A stretch of 8,251 bases of DNA from Thermodesulfobacteriota bacterium (GTDB taxonomy: Bacteria; Desulfobacterota; DSM-4660; Desulfatiglandales; HGW-15). The stretch's first letter is position 1; each line of letters opens with the position of its first letter. The DNA is taken from the NCBI GenBank assembly GCA_025454125.1, contig JALOPA010000056.1, positions 1-8,251 on the forward strand, in the 5' to 3' direction. The translations under genes were made by a program, and so were the position numbers. Positions 5,934-8,251 of the stretch are shown piece by piece. The notes below the pieces were generated by a model. The model did no database searches and was not told the origin of the DNA. It worked only from the letters and a program-made list of their open reading frames with translations.

Positions 5934-7364
5934 ATGGCCGAACCGAGAAAAATCACCATCAATCCAGTGAGCCGGGTGGAAGGTCACGGCAAGGTTGTGA
6001 TTCATCTGGATGCCCAAGGCGAAGTGGAAGGAGCCCAGTTTCACGTGACCCAGTTCAGGGGGTATGAGCGCTTTTGCGAAGGCCGGCCCTTTGAAGAGAT
6101 GCCGGCGATCACCCAGCGCATCTGCGGCATCTGTCCCGTGAGCCACCAGCTCGCCTCCGCCAAAGCGTGCGACGCCATCCTGGGCGTGGAAATCCCTGAA
6201 ACCGCCAAGCTCCTTCGTGAGCTCGAGCACATGGGGCAATTCATCCAGTCTCACGCCCTTCATTTCTTTTACCTGGCGAGCCCGGATCTCCTTTTGGGCT
6301 GGGACTCGGACCCGGCGAAGCGCAATGTGCTCGGCGTGATCGGTGCGTTTCCGGATGTGGCCAAGAAAGGCATCCGCCTGCGCAAGTTCGGCCAGGAGAT
6401 CATCAAGGCCCTTGGAGGGAAAAAAGTTCATCCGGCCTATGCGGTGCCCGGCGGCGTGATGAACCCTCTGGCCGAGGAAGACCGGGACCGATTCCTGGGG
6501 GGCTTCCAGGAAGCCTTTGAAACAGCGCAAATCGGATTTGACCTCCTCAAGGGCTGGGTGGAGAAAAACCTGGAGGAAATCAGGAGATTTGCCCTGTACC
6601 CCTCCAACTACGCCGGACTGATGGACGGGAAGGGCTGCCCCAACATGTACGACGGGAAATTCAGGGTGATGGACCCGTCTCGCAAGGTACTGGCGGAATT
6701 CGATCCCAGCCGGTACCTGGAGTTCATCGGCGAGCACGTGGAGCCGTGGTCCTACCTGAAGTTCCCCTTTTTCAAACCCCAAGGGTACCCGGACGGATGT
6801 TACCGGGTCGGGCCCCTGGGCCGGGTGAATGCCGCAGACGCCATGAGCACGCCCAGGGCAAATCAGGCCTTGAAAGAGTATCGGAGTCTGGCCAAGGACG
6901 GCCTCGAGGGCGCCACCCTGATGTACCACTACACGCGCATGATCGAACTCCTGAACTGCCTGGAGCGGGCCGAGGCGCTTTTCAAGGATCCCCGAATCTG
7001 CGGAAAAGACATTCGCATCACCACGGGCCCGTCCTGTTCCGAGGGCGTGGGCGTCATTGAGGCGCCCAGAGGGACCCTCATTCACCACTATCAGGTGGAT
7101 GCGCACGGCGCCATCCGCAAGGCCAACCTCATTGTGGCCACCGGACACAACAACATCGCCATGAACCGCTCGGTCGAAGAGGTGGCCAAGGAGTACATCC
7201 ACAAGGGGGACGTGAGGGAAGGGTTTCTGAACCGGGTAGAGGGGGCGATCCGCTGTTACGATCCGTGCCTTTCCTGTTCGACCCACGCCCTGGGCCAGAT
7301 GCCGCTTCTCGTTCAGATCTTTGACCGGGATCAAGAACTGGTGCGGGAGCTCAAGAGGGGCTGA
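5934..7364 (+). CDS. hoxH: [NiFe]-hydrogenase large (catalytic) subunit, group 3d-like (HoxH/HydL-type)
   Basis: This is the catalytic subunit for reversible H2 oxidation or production in the cytoplasm. The L1 motif [10 protein letters not shown] gives C64 and C67, and the L2 motif DPCLSCSTH gives C445 and C448; these are the four cysteines that hold the Ni-Fe(CN)2CO centre. The N-terminal [11 protein letters not shown] (9-19) is also typical. L1 and L2 resemble group 3d (HoxH) enzymes, and 476 aa is within the range for HoxH. After H451 there is a 25-residue tail (452-476) that a maturation protease should remove once nickel is inserted; a candidate protease gene follows 3 bases downstream. 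No selenocysteine codon replaces the L2 cysteines. Its neighbours indicate that electrons flow to NAD(P)-reactive flavin subunits and not to a membrane cytochrome or F420. The catalytic assignment is secure; the exact subgroup would need a tree. Confidence 0.95.
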   Translation: MAEPRKITINPVSRVEGHGKVVIHLDAQGEVEGAQFHVTQFRGYERFCEGRPFEEMPAITQRICGICPVSHQLASAKACDAILGVEIPETAKLLRELEHMGQFIQSHALHFFYLASPDLLLGWDSDPAKRNVLGVIGAFPDVAKKGIRLRKFGQEIIKALGGKKVHPAYAVPGGVMNPLAEEDRDRFLGGFQEAFETAQIGFDLLKGWVEKNLEEIRRFALYPSNYAGLMDGKGCPNMYDGKFRVMDPSRKVLAEFDPSRYLEFIGEHVEPWSYLKFPFFKPQGYPDGCYRVGPLGRVNAADAMSTPRANQALKEYRSLAKDGLEGATLMYHYTRMIELLNCLERAEALFKDPRICGKDIRITTGPSCSEGVGVIEAPRGTLIHHYQVDAHGAIRKANLIVATGHNNIAMNRSVEEVAKEYIHKGDVREGFLNRVEGAIRCYDPCLSCSTHALGQMPLLVQIFDRDQELVRELKRG

Positions 7365-7367
7365 GTC

Positions 7368-7889
7368 GTGGCGGCAGAAAAGCCTGAACTCCAATCCGCC
7401 TGGATCATCGGGTACGGCAACCCCCATCGAAGGGACGACGGCATCGGACCCTATGTCGTCGAACAGCTCTCAGGCGAGCTGGGGGAAGGGGCGGGGATCG
7501 CGCTGCGATCCCTTCACCAGCTGGATCCGGTGCTTGCCGAAGAGGTTCAAGCCGCTGAGGTTCTCATCCTCGTGGACGCCACCGTGGAGCCTCTGGAGCG
7601 CGGTGTGCAGTGGACCCGGGTTCGGCCGAAACAGGATCTCCCGGCCTGCGACACACACCATCTCCGGCCCGAAGGGCTCGCAAGTCTTCTGGCTTCCTTG
7701 TATCAACGGTCTCCGGAGATGTGGGTGGTCTCTGTTCAGGGGAGTGATTTCGGGTTCGGCGAGGGATTGTCCTTCGAGGCCCAGGAAAAGGCTCAAAGGG
7801 CAAGCGCGGAAATTGTGCAGTTCTGTTGGAGAGAATTGATTGACAAAAGGCAGGGATCCATCAATGATGATGCTGGTGGGTCAAGGTAG
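7368..7889 (+). CDS. Hydrogenase maturation endopeptidase (M52, HoxW/HyaD/HybD family)
   Basis: This nickel-dependent protease cuts the C-terminal tail off the hydrogenase large subunit as the last maturation step. The N-terminus carries the family signature: G15-Y-G-N18, then D23-D24-G25. By comparison with HybD, which binds nickel through an acidic residue, an aspartate and a histidine, the likely ligands are D24, D70 (in LILVDA) and H97 or H98 (in DTHHL). The length of 173 aa fits the family. The likely start is GTG 7368, which lies 3 bases after the large-subunit stop; no in-frame ATG occurs before the signature motif. A weak purine-rich site (AAGAGGGG, 7353-7360) sits 7 bases upstream, so translation probably depends on coupling to the large-subunit gene. 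About 15 polar residues at the C-terminus are unlikely to be part of the core. The genetic context makes the adjacent large subunit its probable substrate. Confidence 0.9.
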   Translation: MAAEKPELQSAWIIGYGNPHRRDDGIGPYVVEQLSGELGEGAGIALRSLHQLDPVLAEEVQAAEVLILVDATVEPLERGVQWTRVRPKQDLPACDTHHLRPEGLASLLASLYQRSPEMWVVSVQGSDFGFGEGLSFEAQEKAQRASAEIVQFCWRELIDKRQGSINDDAGGSR

Positions 7890-7895
7890 AAGGAG
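7890..7895 (+). promoter_or_regulatory. Ribosome binding site of the response-regulator gene
   Basis: AAGGAG directly follows the TAG of the protease gene and ends 6 bases before ATG 7902, supporting that start and membership of the same transcript. Confidence 0.75.
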
Positions 7896-7901
7896 AGAGA
7901 A

Positions 7902-8251
7902 ATGGCCAAGGGAGCAGACATTCTCATCATCGATGATGACCGGGACCTTGTCGAGTCCATCCGCATCGTCCTGGAGAGCAGAAAGTACGGAGTCCGGACC
8001 GCTCACAACGGAAAGGACGGGTTCAAGCAGGTCCAGGAAAAGGCCCCGGATCTCATTCTTCTCGACGTGATGATGGCTACGGACACCGAAGGGTTCAGCC
8101 TGGCCTACAAACTCAGGAACAATCCGGCCTACAAGGACATCCCGATCATCATGGTGACGGGTTTCACGAAGAAAATGGCGGAAGTAGGGGCAGAGAAGTT
8201 CCAGCACATCATGGGAGAGAACTGGCCGGTCACCCAGTTCCTCGAAAAGCC
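7902..8251 (+). CDS. Response regulator receiver-domain protein (partial, cut by window end)
   Basis: The frame is open from ATG 7902 to the last base, giving 116 complete codons, so the C-terminus is outside the window. The visible part is a CheY-like receiver: the acidic pocket at D11-D12 in LIIDDD, the phospho-acceptor D55 in LILLDVMM, the conserved Thr at T86 in MVTG, and K116, followed by a probable Pro (FLEKP) that corresponds to the conserved Lys of beta-strand 5. The loop between T86 and K116 is longer than in CheY and contains a WPV...FLEKP pattern. I associate this pattern, from memory, with receivers near redox operons of anaerobes. The gene starts 12 bases after the protease gene with a good Shine-Dalgarno site, so it is probably co-transcribed. 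Whether an output domain follows, or it is a stand-alone receiver, cannot be seen. It may take part in control of the hydrogenase or in signalling linked to H2 metabolism; no partner kinase is in the window. Confidence 0.88.
   Translation, partial: MAKGADILIIDDDRDLVESIRIVLESRKYGVRTAHNGKDGFKQVQEKAPDLILLDVMMATDTEGFSLAYKLRNNPAYKDIPIIMVTGFTKKMAEVGAEKFQHIMGENWPVTQFLEK

Noticed and set aside
5448..7427. Long open frame on the minus strand (659 codons) opposite the hydrogenase subunits
   Set aside because: Same codon-bias shadow; it spans three well-supported + strand genes and their gaps and has no recognisable motif.
1..8251. CRISPR arrays, tRNA or rRNA genes, insertion sequences
   Set aside because: No regularly spaced repeats, transposase motifs or structured RNA genes were seen; the window is almost fully coding.

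Overview
The window is a GC-rich, tightly packed stretch with every gene on the + strand. It reads as one operon for a cytoplasmic, multi-subunit [NiFe] hydrogenase wired to pyridine nucleotides. The protein style suggests an anaerobic Desulfobacterota-type organism (Syntrophobacter or sulfate-reducer relatives). That means a NuoF-type protein fused to a GltD-type protein, a HoxU/NuoG-like subunit, and a receiver protein of a kind common near redox operons in that group. The assignment is inference from family resemblance, because no rRNA or other marker gene is present.

Layout: (1) 1-39, the last 12 codons of an upstream gene, most likely the NuoE/HydC-like [2Fe-2S] subunit. (2) 51-3203, a 1050-aa fusion of a HydB-type NuoF flavoprotein to a GltD/NfnB-type FAD and NADPH-binding module. 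(3) 3246-5333, a 695-aa HoxU/NuoG-like iron-sulfur subunit with a degenerate molybdopterin-oxidoreductase region. (4) 5379-5921, the [NiFe]-hydrogenase small subunit. (5) 5934-7364, the [NiFe]-hydrogenase large subunit with both CxxC motifs and a cleavable tail. (6) 7368-7889, the matching maturation endopeptidase. (7) 7902-8251, the start of a response-regulator receiver protein cut by the window end. Gaps are 3-45 bases and no intrinsic terminator is seen. The promoter must lie upstream of the window. A perfect 10-bp stem with a 4-nt loop sits between genes 2 and 3.

How they work together: the large and small subunits oxidise or produce H2 at a Ni-Fe site. Electrons then pass through the small-subunit cluster and the iron-sulfur chain of the HoxU/NuoG-like subunit to the FMN site of the NuoF-like part, where NAD(H) reacts. 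The subunit set resembles the electron-bifurcating [NiFe] hydrogenase HydABCSL (known from Acetomicrobium) and the wider HydABC/Bfu family. The striking difference is that the flavoprotein carries a complete GltD/NfnB-like module where HydB proteins usually carry a two-cluster ferredoxin domain. This adds a second flavin and a probable NADP(H) site. The enzyme may therefore connect H2, NAD(H), NADP(H) and perhaps ferredoxin in one complex. That function is inferred from the sequence.
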